The notes below the pieces were generated by a model, which made no database searches, had not been told where the DNA came from, and saw nothing but the letters and a program-made list of their open reading frames with translations. 64,000 nucleotides of DNA from an uncultured Erythrobacteraceae bacterium (GTDB lineage Bacteria > Pseudomonadota > Alphaproteobacteria > Sphingomonadales > Sphingomonadaceae), in the NCBI GenBank assembly GCA_946482075.1, contig CAMLQG010000005.1, forward strand, positions 5,556 through 69,555, given 5' to 3'. Shown here piece after piece: positions 28,474 through 37,555 of this stretch. The first letter of the stretch is position 1. Every line of letters begins with the position of its first letter. Made by a program: the position numbers and the translations under genes.

Positions 28474-29373
28474 ATGACTGACAAACCGCAAATCGCCTTT
28501 CTCGGGCTCGGTGTGATGGGCGGGCCCATCGCCGGCCACCTGTTGCGCGCCGGCTATCGCGTGACCGCCTACAATCGCACACCCGCACGTGCAGAAGCCT
28601 GGCTCCAACGGTTCGGCACCGACGGCGCAGCCACGCTCGCTTCCACTCCGAACCAAGCGGCGCATGGCGCTGACGTCGTGATCAGCTGCGTAGGTAATGA
28701 CGATGATCTGGCAGACGTGATGTTCGGCCCGGACGGCGCGCTGGGGGCGATGAAGCCCGGTGCGCTGGTGATCGATCACACAACCGTTTCCGCGATGATA
28801 GCAAGGCGGCTGGACGCGGAAGCGCGCGAGCGCGGCCTGCTGTTCCTCGACGCGCCCGTCTCCGGCGGGCAGGCAGGCGCCGAGAACGGCAAGCTCGCCA
28901 TCATGTGCGGCGGAAGCGCGCAAGCGATGGACGCGGCGCACGCCGTGATGGAAACCTATGGCGCACGCGTCGTGCATGTCGGCGATGCCGGCGCGGGCCA
29001 GACCACCAAGATGGTCAATCAGATCTGCATCACGGGCGTGCTTGCGGGCCTGAGCGAAGCGGTGCGCTTCGCCGACGCGGCCGGGCTCGACATGGGCAAG
29101 GTGCTCGAAGTGATCTCGGGTGGTGCCGCACAGAGCTGGCAGATGGAAAACCGCTGGAACAGCATGGCGAAGGACGAGTTCGATTTCGGCTTCGCGATCG
29201 ACTGGATGCGCAAGGATCTCGGCTATGCGATGGGGGAAGCGAGGGCCCTGGGCGTGTCGGTGCCCGTCACCGCGCTGGTCGATCAGTTCTACGGCGATGT
29301 TCAGGCGCTGGGCGGCGGGCGGCAGGATACGAGCGCGCTGGTGCGCCGCCTGCCCAGAGGCGCGAAGAAATGA
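28474..29373 (+). CDS. NAD(P)-dependent beta-hydroxyacid dehydrogenase
   Basis: Member of the 3-hydroxyisobutyrate dehydrogenase family, 299 residues. The Rossmann motif is FLGLGVMGGPIAGHL, the substrate-binding signature appears as FLDAPVSGGQAGAENGKL, and the catalytic Lys179 lies in TTKMVNQ. Substrate is not assignable; relatives act on 3-hydroxyisobutyrate, tartronate semialdehyde or succinic semialdehyde. ATG 28474 is chosen over 28462 and 28423 because it puts the Rossmann motif at the usual distance. The stop overlaps the next gene's ATG. Confidence 0.9.
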   Translation: MTDKPQIAFLGLGVMGGPIAGHLLRAGYRVTAYNRTPARAEAWLQRFGTDGAATLASTPNQAAHGADVVISCVGNDDDLADVMFGPDGALGAMKPGALVIDHTTVSAMIARRLDAEARERGLLFLDAPVSGGQAGAENGKLAIMCGGSAQAMDAAHAVMETYGARVVHVGDAGAGQTTKMVNQICITGVLAGLSEAVRFADAAGLDMGKVLEVISGGAAQSWQMENRWNSMAKDEFDFGFAIDWMRKDLGYAMGEARALGVSVPVTALVDQFYGDVQALGGGRQDTSALVRRLPRGAKK

Positions 29374-30818
29374 TCAAGCGCGTGCGGGCGCTCGTCGCGA
29401 TCCTGCTGTGCACAGTGTCCGGGCCTGCGCTGGCCGATACGCTGATCGACAATGTGAACGGCGTGACGCTCGACCGCGAGGGCCGGGTCGTGCGCTTCAC
29501 CGGGCTGGTGATCGACAAGGACGGCCGCGTTTCCCAACTGTTCAAAGGCAAGGAGAAGCGACCGAAAAGGCCGGACTACTTCGTCGATGGCAAGGGCCGC
29601 GTCCTCGTGCCCGGCATGGTCGATTCCAATGTCCATCTGATGAGCATCGGCCTGGCGCTGCTGACGCCGGAGGATCGGGCGAAGGCCGCGGCCGAGGCAG
29701 GTGCCTATGGGCAGGATAGTACCACCCCGCCCGCGCCCGGCCGCGCCGTGCCCTATGTGCGGCCCGAGGATCGCGATCTCGCGCTCTATAAGGCGCAGCA
29801 ATTGCTGGCCGAACGCGGCGTGACCGCGGTGGCCGACATGGGCACCACGATCGACGACTGGCAGGCCTATCGCCGGGCTGGCGATCGCGGCGGGCTGCAT
29901 ATCCGGATCATGGCCTATGCCGTGAACATCCCGGACATGGTGGTGATCGGCGGCCCCGGCCCCTCCCCCTGGCTCTATGACGATCACCTGCGGCTGAACG
30001 GCGTGGCGATGAGCGTGGACGGCTCGCTCGCCAATCGCGAGGCAGTTCTGAAGGCGCCCTATGCCGATGAGCCAGGCAGTCGCGGCACGTTCCGTTACGG
30101 CGACACGCAGTTCCGCAACATGATGAGCCGCGCGGCGCTCGACGAGTTCCAGCCCGCGCTGGCGGCTTCCGGCGATGGCGGCGTGTCCGAAGCGCTCGAC
30201 ACGATCACGGAGCTGGTCCTGACCTACAAGGGCGAACGGCGCTGGCGGATCGAAGGCACGCAGGCGATCGATCCGATCGACATTCCCCGCTTCGTCCAGC
30301 ATGGCGCGATCGCGTCCTTCCAGCCCGAAAGGTTGGCGCGCGAACGCAGCCTGGCGGAAACACGGCTGGGCGCGGATCGCCTGGCACGCGTGCAACCCTG
30401 GAACGCGCTGGCGACGGCCGGCGTGAAGCTCGCTTTCGGATCAGGGGCGGTTGACCAGCTGCCCTTCTCCCCCTTCGCCGGCATGGCGGCGGCGGTCACG
30501 CGCGAGGACGGCGCCGGCCAGCCTTTCGGCGGCTGGCAGCCGCAGGAGCGGATCACGCGCGAACAGGCCTTCGCCGCCTATACGCTGAACGGCGCCTTCG
30601 CCGGCTTCGCGGATGGGCGCTTCGGCACGATCACTCCCGGCGCGCGGGCGGACTTCCTGTTCGTGGACAAGGATCCGCTGCTGGCGAGCCCGGCGGAACT
30701 GCGCATCATCAAGGTTCTGGAGACCTGGGTGGGCGGCGCGAAGATCTATGAGACGAATGCGCCGGCGGCGGCTGTGAGCGAAGCAAAGCTGGAAAAGGCC
30801 GGCGAGGGCGGGCGATAA
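29370..30818 (+). CDS. Exported amidohydrolase-family protein lacking metal ligands
   Basis: YtcJ-like amidohydrolase-superfamily protein of 482 residues with a signal peptide ending near ALA (residue 22). The fold markers are clear: DGKGRVLVPGMVDS, SVDGSLANREAVLKAPYAD, and FADGRFGTITPGARADFLFVD. The metal and catalytic residues are not: the usual D-x-H-x-H is DSNVH (Asn87 for the first His), the usual HAIGD is AASGD (Ala265), RIEH is RIEG (Gly296), and GSD is GSG (Gly359). It is therefore probably not a standard hydrolase. It is coupled by ATGA to the dehydrogenase gene. Confidence 0.82.
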   Translation: MIKRVRALVAILLCTVSGPALADTLIDNVNGVTLDREGRVVRFTGLVIDKDGRVSQLFKGKEKRPKRPDYFVDGKGRVLVPGMVDSNVHLMSIGLALLTPEDRAKAAAEAGAYGQDSTTPPAPGRAVPYVRPEDRDLALYKAQQLLAERGVTAVADMGTTIDDWQAYRRAGDRGGLHIRIMAYAVNIPDMVVIGGPGPSPWLYDDHLRLNGVAMSVDGSLANREAVLKAPYADEPGSRGTFRYGDTQFRNMMSRAALDEFQPALAASGDGGVSEALDTITELVLTYKGERRWRIEGTQAIDPIDIPRFVQHGAIASFQPERLARERSLAETRLGADRLARVQPWNALATAGVKLAFGSGAVDQLPFSPFAGMAAAVTREDGAGQPFGGWQPQERITREQAFAAYTLNGAFAGFADGRFGTITPGARADFLFVDKDPLLASPAELRIIKVLETWVGGAKIYETNAPAAAVSEAKLEKAGEGGR

Positions 30819-30825
30819 TCTTCCG

Positions 30826-30904
30826 CGTCATCCCAGCGAAGGCTGGGATCGCTTTCGATGGCAGATATGAACGGATAGCGATGCCAGCCTGCGCTGGCAT
30901 GACG
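30826..30904. repeat. Second dispersed repeat family (CGTCATCCCAGCG), copy 1
   Basis: CGTCATCCCAGCGAAGGCTG at one end and GCCTGCGCTGGCATGACG at the other, each itself a small hairpin. It lies between the convergent amidohydrolase and tatC genes. Confidence 0.8.
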
Positions 30905-30905
30905 A

Positions 30906-31709
30906 CTAGAGCTTAACTTCGTCCGCTCCAGTCGCCGCCGTTCCCTTCGCCGTCCGCCTGTCGCTGAACCACATCATAACCAGCGAGCTTTCGAACAGGA
31001 TCAGCAGCGGGATCGCCAGCATCAACTGGGAAACCACATCCGGCGGCGTGATCACAGCTGCGAGCGCCACGATGCCCACGATCACGTAGCGCCTGACCTT
31101 GATCAACTGCGCCCGGCTCACCAGTCCGGCGCGGTTCAGCAGCATCAGCAGCACCGGCAGCAGGAAGCTGATCCCGAAGGCCAGGATGAACCACATCACC
31201 AGCGAAAGATACTCACCCGTTTCCGGCAGCGCTTCCAACGGCAGACCTCCGCGGTCGCCTTCGAAGCCAATGAACCATTTAAAGGCCGTCGGCATCACGA
31301 CGTAATAGGCGAGCGCCGCTCCGGACGCGAACAGCACCGGCGTAGCGACGAGGAAGGGCAGGAATGCCTTCTTCTCCTTCGCGTAGAGGCCCGGGGCGAC
31401 GAAGGCCCAGAGCTGGTTCGCGATGATCGGGAAGCTGACGAAGAAGGCCGCAAAGACCGCCACCTTGATCTCCACGAAGAAGGCTTCGTAGAGCTTGGTG
31501 TAGACCAGCCGCCCCTGCCCGGCCGGAAAGGCTGCGGTCAGCGGGCGGACGAGAAAGCCGAAGATGTCGTTGGCGAAATAGAAGCAGACGGCAAAGGCCA
31601 CGCCGAAGGCGAAGACGCAGCGCATCAGCCGCGCGCGCAGTTCGATGAGATGTTCGAGCAGCGGCTGTTGGCGCTCGTCGATATCCTTGATCTTGAACGG
31701 CATCGTCAT
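30906..31709 (-). CDS. tatC: Sec-independent translocase protein TatC
   Basis: Core receptor of the Tat pathway that exports folded proteins with twin-arginine signals. The 267-residue protein has six membrane segments, the N-terminal LLEHLIELRARLMR signature and the conserved FVAPGLYAKEKK loop with FPIIANQLW. The start at 31709 lies three bases past the tatB stop; an ATG two codons in is an alternative. Confidence 0.96.
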   Translation of the reverse strand: MTMPFKIKDIDERQQPLLEHLIELRARLMRCVFAFGVAFAVCFYFANDIFGFLVRPLTAAFPAGQGRLVYTKLYEAFFVEIKVAVFAAFFVSFPIIANQLWAFVAPGLYAKEKKAFLPFLVATPVLFASGAALAYYVVMPTAFKWFIGFEGDRGGLPLEALPETGEYLSLVMWFILAFGISFLLPVLLMLLNRAGLVSRAQLIKVRRYVIVGIVALAAVITPPDVVSQLMLAIPLLILFESSLVMMWFSDRRTAKGTAATGADEVKL

Positions 31710-31712
31710 GAC

Positions 31713-32075
31713 TCAGGGCGGAGGCGGCGGCCCGCCGAGGGGGAGTTGCGGTTCTTCCAGCCCCTTCGGCGGCTCTGCCTGCTTCGCGCGGGCTTCGGCG
31801 CCGGCTGCAGGCGGAGTGGCAGGCAGAGGCTCCATCGGATGCGGATCGGCGGCCATGATGCGCGCGTTCCGCTCCTTCCACTCCTTCTCCATCTCCTCCA
31901 TTTCCGCCTCCCGGATCATCGCATCGATGCCGGCGCGGAAATGGCCGGACATGCGACGCAGCTTGCCGATCCAGCGGCCGGCGGTGCGCAGCGCAAGCGG
32001 AAGATCCTTCGGGCCGATCACCACGATCGCCACGATGACCGTCAGCAGCAGTTCGGAAGCGCCGATATCGAACAT
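31713..32075 (-). CDS. tatB: Sec-independent translocase protein TatB
   Basis: Twin-arginine signal receptor with TatC. The 120-residue protein has one N-terminal membrane helix (MFDIGASELLLTVIVAIVVI), the GPKDLP hinge typical of TatB, an amphipathic helix, and a long Pro-rich tail. It lies between tatA and tatC. Confidence 0.94.
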   Translation of the reverse strand: MFDIGASELLLTVIVAIVVIGPKDLPLALRTAGRWIGKLRRMSGHFRAGIDAMIREAEMEEMEKEWKERNARIMAADPHPMEPLPATPPAAGAEARAKQAEPPKGLEEPQLPLGGPPPPP

Positions 32076-32095
32076 GGTTCAGCGCTCTCGCGCGA

Positions 32096-32344
32096 TCAGT
32101 TGCCGGATTCGTTGGAACGCGGCGCAGTGTTCGCTTCGGGGGTACTCTCTACCGTCGAACGCGAGGCAGGCTGCGGCGCTTCGATCTGCGCAGGCGGCGA
32201 GGGCTTCTCGCTCTCGTTCATGCCTTCCTTGAAGCTTTTGATACCCTTGCCGAAATCGCCCATCATTTCGGATATCCGGCCACGGCCGAACAGGATCAAC
32301 ACCACCAGCGCAAGCACGATAAGGTGCGGAAGTGACAGACCCAT
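32096..32344 (-). CDS. tatA: Sec-independent translocase protein TatA
   Basis: Pore-forming subunit, 82 residues: one membrane helix (LPHLIVLALVVLILFG), the FGRGRIS hinge and the amphipathic helix MMGDFGKGIKSFKEGM. First gene of tatABC; the region upstream holds an inverted repeat and the end of scpB. Confidence 0.95.
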   Translation of the reverse strand: MGLSLPHLIVLALVVLILFGRGRISEMMGDFGKGIKSFKEGMNESEKPSPPAQIEAPQPASRSTVESTPEANTAPRSNESGN

Positions 32345-32459
32345 TTGTAATCTCCTGAATCTCCGGGCAGGTGCGCCAGATGCGCGTATCAGCCCTTACG
32401 CCTCGCCTATCTAGGAGCGATCGGGTGAGATTGCCAGAGAGGAGAGCTGAACAAGAACT

Positions 32460-32547
32460 CCGTTCGCCCTGAGCCTGTCGAAGGACCGTCCTTCATTTTC
32501 CATGGTCCAAAGGAAGAGCAGCCCTTCGACGGGCTCAGGGCGAACGG
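32460..32547. repeat. Dispersed inverted repeat (REPIN-like), copy 5
   Basis: Arms CGTTCGCCCTGAGCCTGTCG and CCTTCGACGGGCTCAGGGCG, ending AACGG. It lies between scpB and tatA, which run in the same direction, and so may separate the scp and tat transcription units. Confidence 0.85.
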
Positions 32548-32559
32548 AGAAAAGGGATT

Positions 32560-33150
32560 TCATTCGCTCTCTTCGCTCGGGACCTGCTCCCCGCCATCCT
32601 CCAGCGCCTCGGCCAGCACGTCTTCGACCGGATCGAGCAGGCCGGCGGCGCGCAATTCATCGATGCCGGGCAGGTCGCGCCGCGAAGCGAGGCCGAAATG
32701 GCTGAGGAAATCGGGCGTCGTCGCGTAGATCACCGGACGCCCGGGCACGTCGCGCCTGCCCGCAACGCGCACCCAGCCCGCTTCCAGCAGCACGTCGAGC
32801 GTGCCTTTGGCGGTCTGCACGCCTCGGATCGCCTCGATCTCGGCACGGCTGACAGGTTCGTGATAGGCGACGATCGCCAGCACTTCCGTGGCCGCGCGCG
32901 AAAGCCGCCGGGCCTGTTCCTTTTCCCGCCGCAGCAGATGGGCCAGATCAGGCGCTGTCTCGAAATGCCAGCGCTTGCCCCGTTCCACCAGATGGATGCC
33001 GCGTCCTTCGTAATGGCCGGCGAGCGTCCGTAAAGTCTCGCGCACGTCGACCCCGCCGAGATGGGTGGACAAAGCTTCCGCCGTCATCGGTTGCTCGGCA
33101 GCGAACAGTGCCGCTTCCACGGCACGCAGGAGATCGTCCGCCTCGTTCAC
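32560..33150 (-). CDS. scpB: Segregation and condensation protein B
   Basis: Winged-helix partner of ScpA and SMC in chromosome condensation, 196 residues. The core includes EALSTHLGGVDVRETLRTL, ATEVLAIVAYHEPVSRAEIE and the end of the second winged helix YATTPDFLSHFGL. The start is GTG 33148-33150, which overlaps the scpA TGA, so the pair is coupled. A long upstream extension in the same frame is the antisense-free shadow of scpA and was dropped. Confidence 0.93.
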   Translation of the reverse strand: MNEADDLLRAVEAALFAAEQPMTAEALSTHLGGVDVRETLRTLAGHYEGRGIHLVERGKRWHFETAPDLAHLLRREKEQARRLSRAATEVLAIVAYHEPVSRAEIEAIRGVQTAKGTLDVLLEAGWVRVAGRRDVPGRPVIYATTPDFLSHFGLASRRDLPGIDELRAAGLLDPVEDVLAEALEDGGEQVPSEESE

Positions 33151-33950
33151 GATACGGCTCGCCTGACCCGCAAGGGGCCGAACGTTTCCTCTTGCGCGAT
33201 CTCCGCCTTGCCCAGCCGCGCCAGTTCCAGCGCGGCGACGAAGCTGGAAGCCAGCGCCGAACGGATCAGCCGCACATCGCCATGGCGCGGCAGGAATTCC
33301 TCCAGCGCGATCCAGTCCAGGGTGACCCCTATCATTGCGGAAACCCTCTCGATCGCGCTCTCCAGCGTCATCACTGGCCGATCGCGCACCATGTGAACGA
33401 CGGGCGCGGTGCGCGCCTTCACCTGGCCATAGGCCTGGATCAGCGAGAACCAGTCGCACTGCCAGGCATTCCTGCGGTCCACCCGCAGCCCCTCGGGCGC
33501 GCCACGCGCGAACACGTCGCGGCCCAATCGATCGCGTGCCATCAAACGAGCCGAAGCCTCGCGCATCGCGCCCAGCCGTTGCAGCCGCAATTGCAAGCGC
33601 AGCGCCAGTTCCTCGGGGCTTGGATCTTCCTGCTCGTCACGCGGCAGCAGGAGCGCGGATTTGAGATAAGCGAGCCACGCCGCCATAACGAGGTAATCGG
33701 CCGCGACTTCGAGCCTCAGCGCCTCGGCCCGATCGATGTAGGCGAGATACTGGTCCACCAGCGCCAGGATCGAGATCGTCTTGAGATCGACTTTCTGCCT
33801 GCGCGCGAGATCGAGCAGCAGGTCCAGCGGCCCTTCCCATCCGTCGAGCTCGAGATAGAGCGCGTTTTCATCCGGCGCGGCGGAGCCTGCGCCCTCCCAA
33901 TCGTCCTCCGCCTGGGCCGCCAGGGGGATGAGCAGCCCCTCCTCCGTCAT
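33147..33950 (-). CDS. scpA: Segregation and condensation protein A
   Basis: Kleisin subunit that bridges the SMC heads, 267 residues. The N-terminal helical domain carries the family signature DGWEGPLDLLLDLARRQKVD and AADYLVMAAWLAYLKSALLL; the C-terminal part is a winged helix. The ATG overlaps the nagZ stop by four bases and the stop overlaps scpB. Confidence 0.95.
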   Translation of the reverse strand: MTEEGLLIPLAAQAEDDWEGAGSAAPDENALYLELDGWEGPLDLLLDLARRQKVDLKTISILALVDQYLAYIDRAEALRLEVAADYLVMAAWLAYLKSALLLPRDEQEDPSPEELALRLQLRLQRLGAMREASARLMARDRLGRDVFARGAPEGLRVDRRNAWQCDWFSLIQAYGQVKARTAPVVHMVRDRPVMTLESAIERVSAMIGVTLDWIALEEFLPRHGDVRLIRSALASSFVAALELARLGKAEIAQEETFGPLRVRRAVS

Positions 33951-34963
33951 ACGGAGGCCCCGAGATAGGAAAGCAGGCTGTCCCGCTTTGCCAGCAGTTC
34001 CTCCCGATCGCCCGAAGGCCTGCGCTCCGCACTGTGCAGCGCCCGCTCGAGCCGTCGGCCTCCTTCCGCACTCATCGCCGGCGCTGCACTGGCGATCCCC
34101 AGCATGTCATCCATCTTCGCCCAGCAATTGAGCGCGATGTCGCACCCCGCCGCGATCGCGCGCGCCGCGCGTTCGGGTACGGTGCCGTCCAGGGCTTCCA
34201 TGTCGAGATCGTCGGTCAGCAGGAGCCCGGTGAAGCCGATCCGCTTTCGGATGATCTCCTCGATCACGAAGGGCGACTGAGTGGCCGGATTGGCATCGTC
34301 CCAGGCGGTGTAGCGAATATGCGCCGTCATCCCGACAGGCGCATTGGCGAGCGCGCGGAACGGGGCGATATCCGTTTCCAGCTCCGCCTCGTCAGCCGTG
34401 ACGATGGGCAGCGCCTTGTGGCTGTCCGCCGTCGCGCGGCCATGCCCCGGCAGATGCTTGATCGTACCGACGACGCCCGCGCGTGCGAGGCCATCCAGCA
34501 CCGCGCGGCCCAACGCGGCCACGCGCATCGGTTCCGCGCCCAGCGCACGATCGCCGATCACGTCATGCGCGCCGGGCTGGCGGACATCGAGCAACGGCAG
34601 GCAATCGACGCTGATTCCCGCTTCGGCAAGATCCAGCCCCAGCGCTTCGGCATTGGCGCGCGCGGCTTCGATCGCGCTGGCAGGCGCGATATCGTACAGG
34701 CGATCGAACACTTCGCCGGGCGGAAAGGCCAGCCATTCGGGCGGTCTCATGCGCGATACGCGGCCGCCTTCCTGATCGATGCAGATGAACAGCCGATCCC
34801 GGCCGTGGATGGACCGCAGATCGTCGGTCAGCGCGCGGAGCTGCACGCGGCTTTCCACATTGCGGCCGAACAGGATGTAGCCCGCCGGATCGCTCTCACG
34901 GAAGAAGTCCCGTTCCGCGGCGGTGAGCGTCAGGCCGCTAATCCCGAAAATGGCGGGCGTCAT
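33947..34963 (-). CDS. nagZ: Beta-N-acetylhexosaminidase NagZ
   Basis: Cytoplasmic GH3 enzyme of peptidoglycan recycling; removes GlcNAc from muropeptides. The 338-residue protein has IDQEGGRVSRM, the catalytic His loop KHLPGHGRATADSHKALP and the nucleophile Asp in LLTDDLDMEAL. It heads the coupled nagZ-scpA-scpB run. Confidence 0.95.
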   Translation of the reverse strand: MTPAIFGISGLTLTAAERDFFRESDPAGYILFGRNVESRVQLRALTDDLRSIHGRDRLFICIDQEGGRVSRMRPPEWLAFPPGEVFDRLYDIAPASAIEAARANAEALGLDLAEAGISVDCLPLLDVRQPGAHDVIGDRALGAEPMRVAALGRAVLDGLARAGVVGTIKHLPGHGRATADSHKALPIVTADEAELETDIAPFRALANAPVGMTAHIRYTAWDDANPATQSPFVIEEIIRKRIGFTGLLLTDDLDMEALDGTVPERAARAIAAGCDIALNCWAKMDDMLGIASAAPAMSAEGGRRLERALHSAERRPSGDREELLAKRDSLLSYLGASV

Positions 34964-35026
34964 CCTGCGAAAATCGCAGAAGCGTGCGATTTTCGCAAGT
35001 TCAGCCCTGCCACGGAATGTGGAAAG

Positions 35027-35743
35027 TCAGCGCTTGACCTGACAGGCGGCACCGCCGGCCTTCAGCTTCTGGCACAGCGCGTTGGCGGAAGCGACATCGC
35101 CCGTCACCGCCTGCAGGCGATAGACCGTGCCGATATCGGCCTGGCCTTCGACGATCCGGTGCTTGACCCCGCTCAGCGCTTCATGGCGCGCGGCGAGCGT
35201 CGACCAGCCCGATTCCGCATCCTTGCGGTTGGAATAGGCGCCGACCTGCACACCGATCCCGCTCATGTCGACCGGAGCGGCAGGCTCGGCCGCCGCCTTT
35301 TCGCCCGGCTTGGATGCGACAGGCTCCATCTTCGGCGGCTTCGATGCGGCAGGCGTGGCGATCTGGCCTTCGCTCGTCTGGCCCTCGCCCACCTTGAAGC
35401 TGGTATCGCCGGTGCCGGCAAACTTCTTGCCGCCCGGATCCTCGGGTCTGGTCTTGTAGGGTTCGTCGGGCGCTTCGATCGTGCTGCCGTCGGCCACCGC
35501 CGTATCGCCGGAATGGCGCGAGGTGGCAAACCATATGCCGCCCAGGATGGCGAGCAGGGCGACCAGGCCGATCAGCGCGAAGCCGATGATGCGGCCGCTG
35601 TCGACGGCGTCTTCCTCGTCATCGTCGGAGGATTCGAGCCAGGGCAGCTTCTCGCCATCATCGTCCAACGCGAGCCGATCGGTATCCGGGCTGGCCGTTT
35701 CGCCAGCCTCGTCATCGCGCCCGAGATCACCGAAGGCAACCAT
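35027..35743 (-). CDS. SPOR-domain membrane protein
   Basis: Single-pass inner-membrane protein, 238 residues: an acidic cytoplasmic N-terminus (residues 1-48), one membrane helix near 51-72, a low-complexity Pro/Ala/Lys linker and a C-terminal SPOR domain (about 158-236, GVQVGAYSNRKDAESGW) that binds denuded glycan at division septa. It sits between argS and nagZ, two bases after argS, the common alphaproteobacterial order. Confidence 0.9.
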   Translation of the reverse strand: MVAFGDLGRDDEAGETASPDTDRLALDDDGEKLPWLESSDDDEEDAVDSGRIIGFALIGLVALLAILGGIWFATSRHSGDTAVADGSTIEAPDEPYKTRPEDPGGKKFAGTGDTSFKVGEGQTSEGQIATPAASKPPKMEPVASKPGEKAAAEPAAPVDMSGIGVQVGAYSNRKDAESGWSTLAARHEALSGVKHRIVEGQADIGTVYRLQAVTGDVASANALCQKLKAGGAACQVKR

Positions 35744-35745
35744 CG

Positions 35746-37488
35746 CTAAAGCTCCTCAACCGCCTCCACGCCCAAGAGGGCAAGGCCATTGCGAATGACC
35801 TGCCCCATTTGTTCCGCAAGGAAAAGCCTTGCAGCCGTCACTTCGGCATCCTGTGCCACGATGAAGCGTTTTGAAGGATTATCATTACCAAGGTTCCAAT
35901 AAGCGTGGAATGCGGCAGCAAGATCGTAGAGGAAGAAGGCGATACGATGGGGCTCACGTGCGGCAGCCGCTGCCTCGATCATGCGCGGAAACTGCGCCGC
36001 GAGCTTGACGAGTTCCAGCTCCTCGTCACCCAGCCTGTCAAGGGAGGCCGGCGCGGGCGCGAAACCTTCCGCCGCGCCCTTGCGCAAGGTCGAACGGATC
36101 CGGGCATGGGCGTATTGCACATAGAACACCGGATTGTCCTTCGACGCCTCGACCACCTTGGCGAAGTCGAAGTCCATCTGCGCTTCGGGCTTGCGGGTCA
36201 GCATGGTGAAGCGGACCACGTCCTTGCCCACTTCGCGCACGACATCGGCCAGCGTCACGAACGTGCCTGCGCGCTTGGACATCTTCACCGGTTCGCCATC
36301 GCGCAGCAGCTGGACCATCTGCACGAGCTTCACGTCGAACGGGATCGGGCGGCCCGCCCCTTCGGTCAATGCTGCAACCGCCGCCTTGATGCGCTTGACC
36401 GTGCCGGCATGATCCGCGCCCCAGATATCGATCAAGGCGTCTGCCTTTTCCGCCTTCTGGAAGTGATAGGCAAGATCGGCGCCGAAATAGGTCCACTTCC
36501 CGTCGGACTTGCGGATCGGGCGGTCCTGATCGTCCCCGAATTTGGTCGAACGGAACAGCGGCAGTTCGACCGGTTCCCAATCCTCGGGCGTCTTGCCCTT
36601 GGGCGCTTCCAACAGGCCGTCATAGACGAGATCGTGCGCCCGCAGCCAGGCTTCCGCCTCGGCCGGCTTGCCTGCATCCTGCAGCGCGGCTTCGGACGAG
36701 AAGAGATCGTGATGGATGCCCAGCAGCGCCAGGTCCTCGCGGATCATGTCCATCATCGCCGCGACCGCCTTCTCGCGGAACAGGTCAAGCCATTCGCTTT
36801 CCGGCGCGGCCACGTATCGGTCACCGAACTCCCCGGCGAGCGCCTGGCCGATCGGGATCAGATACTCCCCGGGATAGAAGCCTTCGGGAATTTCGACCTT
36901 TTCGCCCAACGCCTCGCGATAACGCAGATGCGCGGATCGTCCCAGCGTCTGCACCTGCGCGCCCGCATCGTTGATGTAATATTCGCGCACCACCTCGTGG
37001 CCGGCATATTCGAGCAGGCTGGCCAGCGCATCCCCCACCACTGCGCCCCGGCAATGGCCCATATGCATCGGGCCGGTGGGATTGGCGGAGACATATTCGA
37101 TGTTCACCACGCTGCCGCCGCCCACGCCCGAACGGCCATAATCGGCGCCGAGCGCGGCGATCGCGCCGATCTCGTCGCGCCAGGCGCTTTTCGCCAGGCG
37201 CAGGTTGATGAACCCCGGCCCGGCGATCTCCGCATTTTCGATCAGCGGCAGGGCGGAAAGCTCGGCCACGAGCGTTTCAGCCAGCGCGCGCGGGTTCATT
37301 CCCGCAGGCTTGGCGAGCACCATTGCGGCGTTGGTAGCGAGATCGCCATGCGACGGGTCGCGGGGCGGCTCGACCGTCACATTGCCGCGCGGCAGGCCTG
37401 CCGGCAGCGTGCCGGCCTGTTCCAAGGTATCGAGCGCTTTGGCGACATGCGCCGCAAAGGCAGCGTGCAGAGTTGTGCTTTCGGACAT
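35746..37488 (-). CDS. argS: Arginyl-tRNA synthetase
   Basis: Class I aminoacyl-tRNA synthetase, 580 residues. The HIGH motif appears as ANPTGPMHMGHCRG and the KMSKS-like loop as KMSKRAGTFVTL. The C-terminal anticodon-binding DALR domain includes FYVQYAHARIRS and ends normally. It precedes the SPOR gene in one transcription unit. Confidence 0.97.
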   Translation of the reverse strand: MSESTTLHAAFAAHVAKALDTLEQAGTLPAGLPRGNVTVEPPRDPSHGDLATNAAMVLAKPAGMNPRALAETLVAELSALPLIENAEIAGPGFINLRLAKSAWRDEIGAIAALGADYGRSGVGGGSVVNIEYVSANPTGPMHMGHCRGAVVGDALASLLEYAGHEVVREYYINDAGAQVQTLGRSAHLRYREALGEKVEIPEGFYPGEYLIPIGQALAGEFGDRYVAAPESEWLDLFREKAVAAMMDMIREDLALLGIHHDLFSSEAALQDAGKPAEAEAWLRAHDLVYDGLLEAPKGKTPEDWEPVELPLFRSTKFGDDQDRPIRKSDGKWTYFGADLAYHFQKAEKADALIDIWGADHAGTVKRIKAAVAALTEGAGRPIPFDVKLVQMVQLLRDGEPVKMSKRAGTFVTLADVVREVGKDVVRFTMLTRKPEAQMDFDFAKVVEASKDNPVFYVQYAHARIRSTLRKGAAEGFAPAPASLDRLGDEELELVKLAAQFPRMIEAAAAAREPHRIAFFLYDLAAAFHAYWNLGNDNPSKRFIVAQDAEVTAARLFLAEQMGQVIRNGLALLGVEAVEEL

Positions 37489-37555
37489 GGCCGCGCCGTT
37501 AGCCGGTTTGGCCGCAGAGCGAAAGAGAGGCGCGCATCTGCGCGCGCCGATCAGA

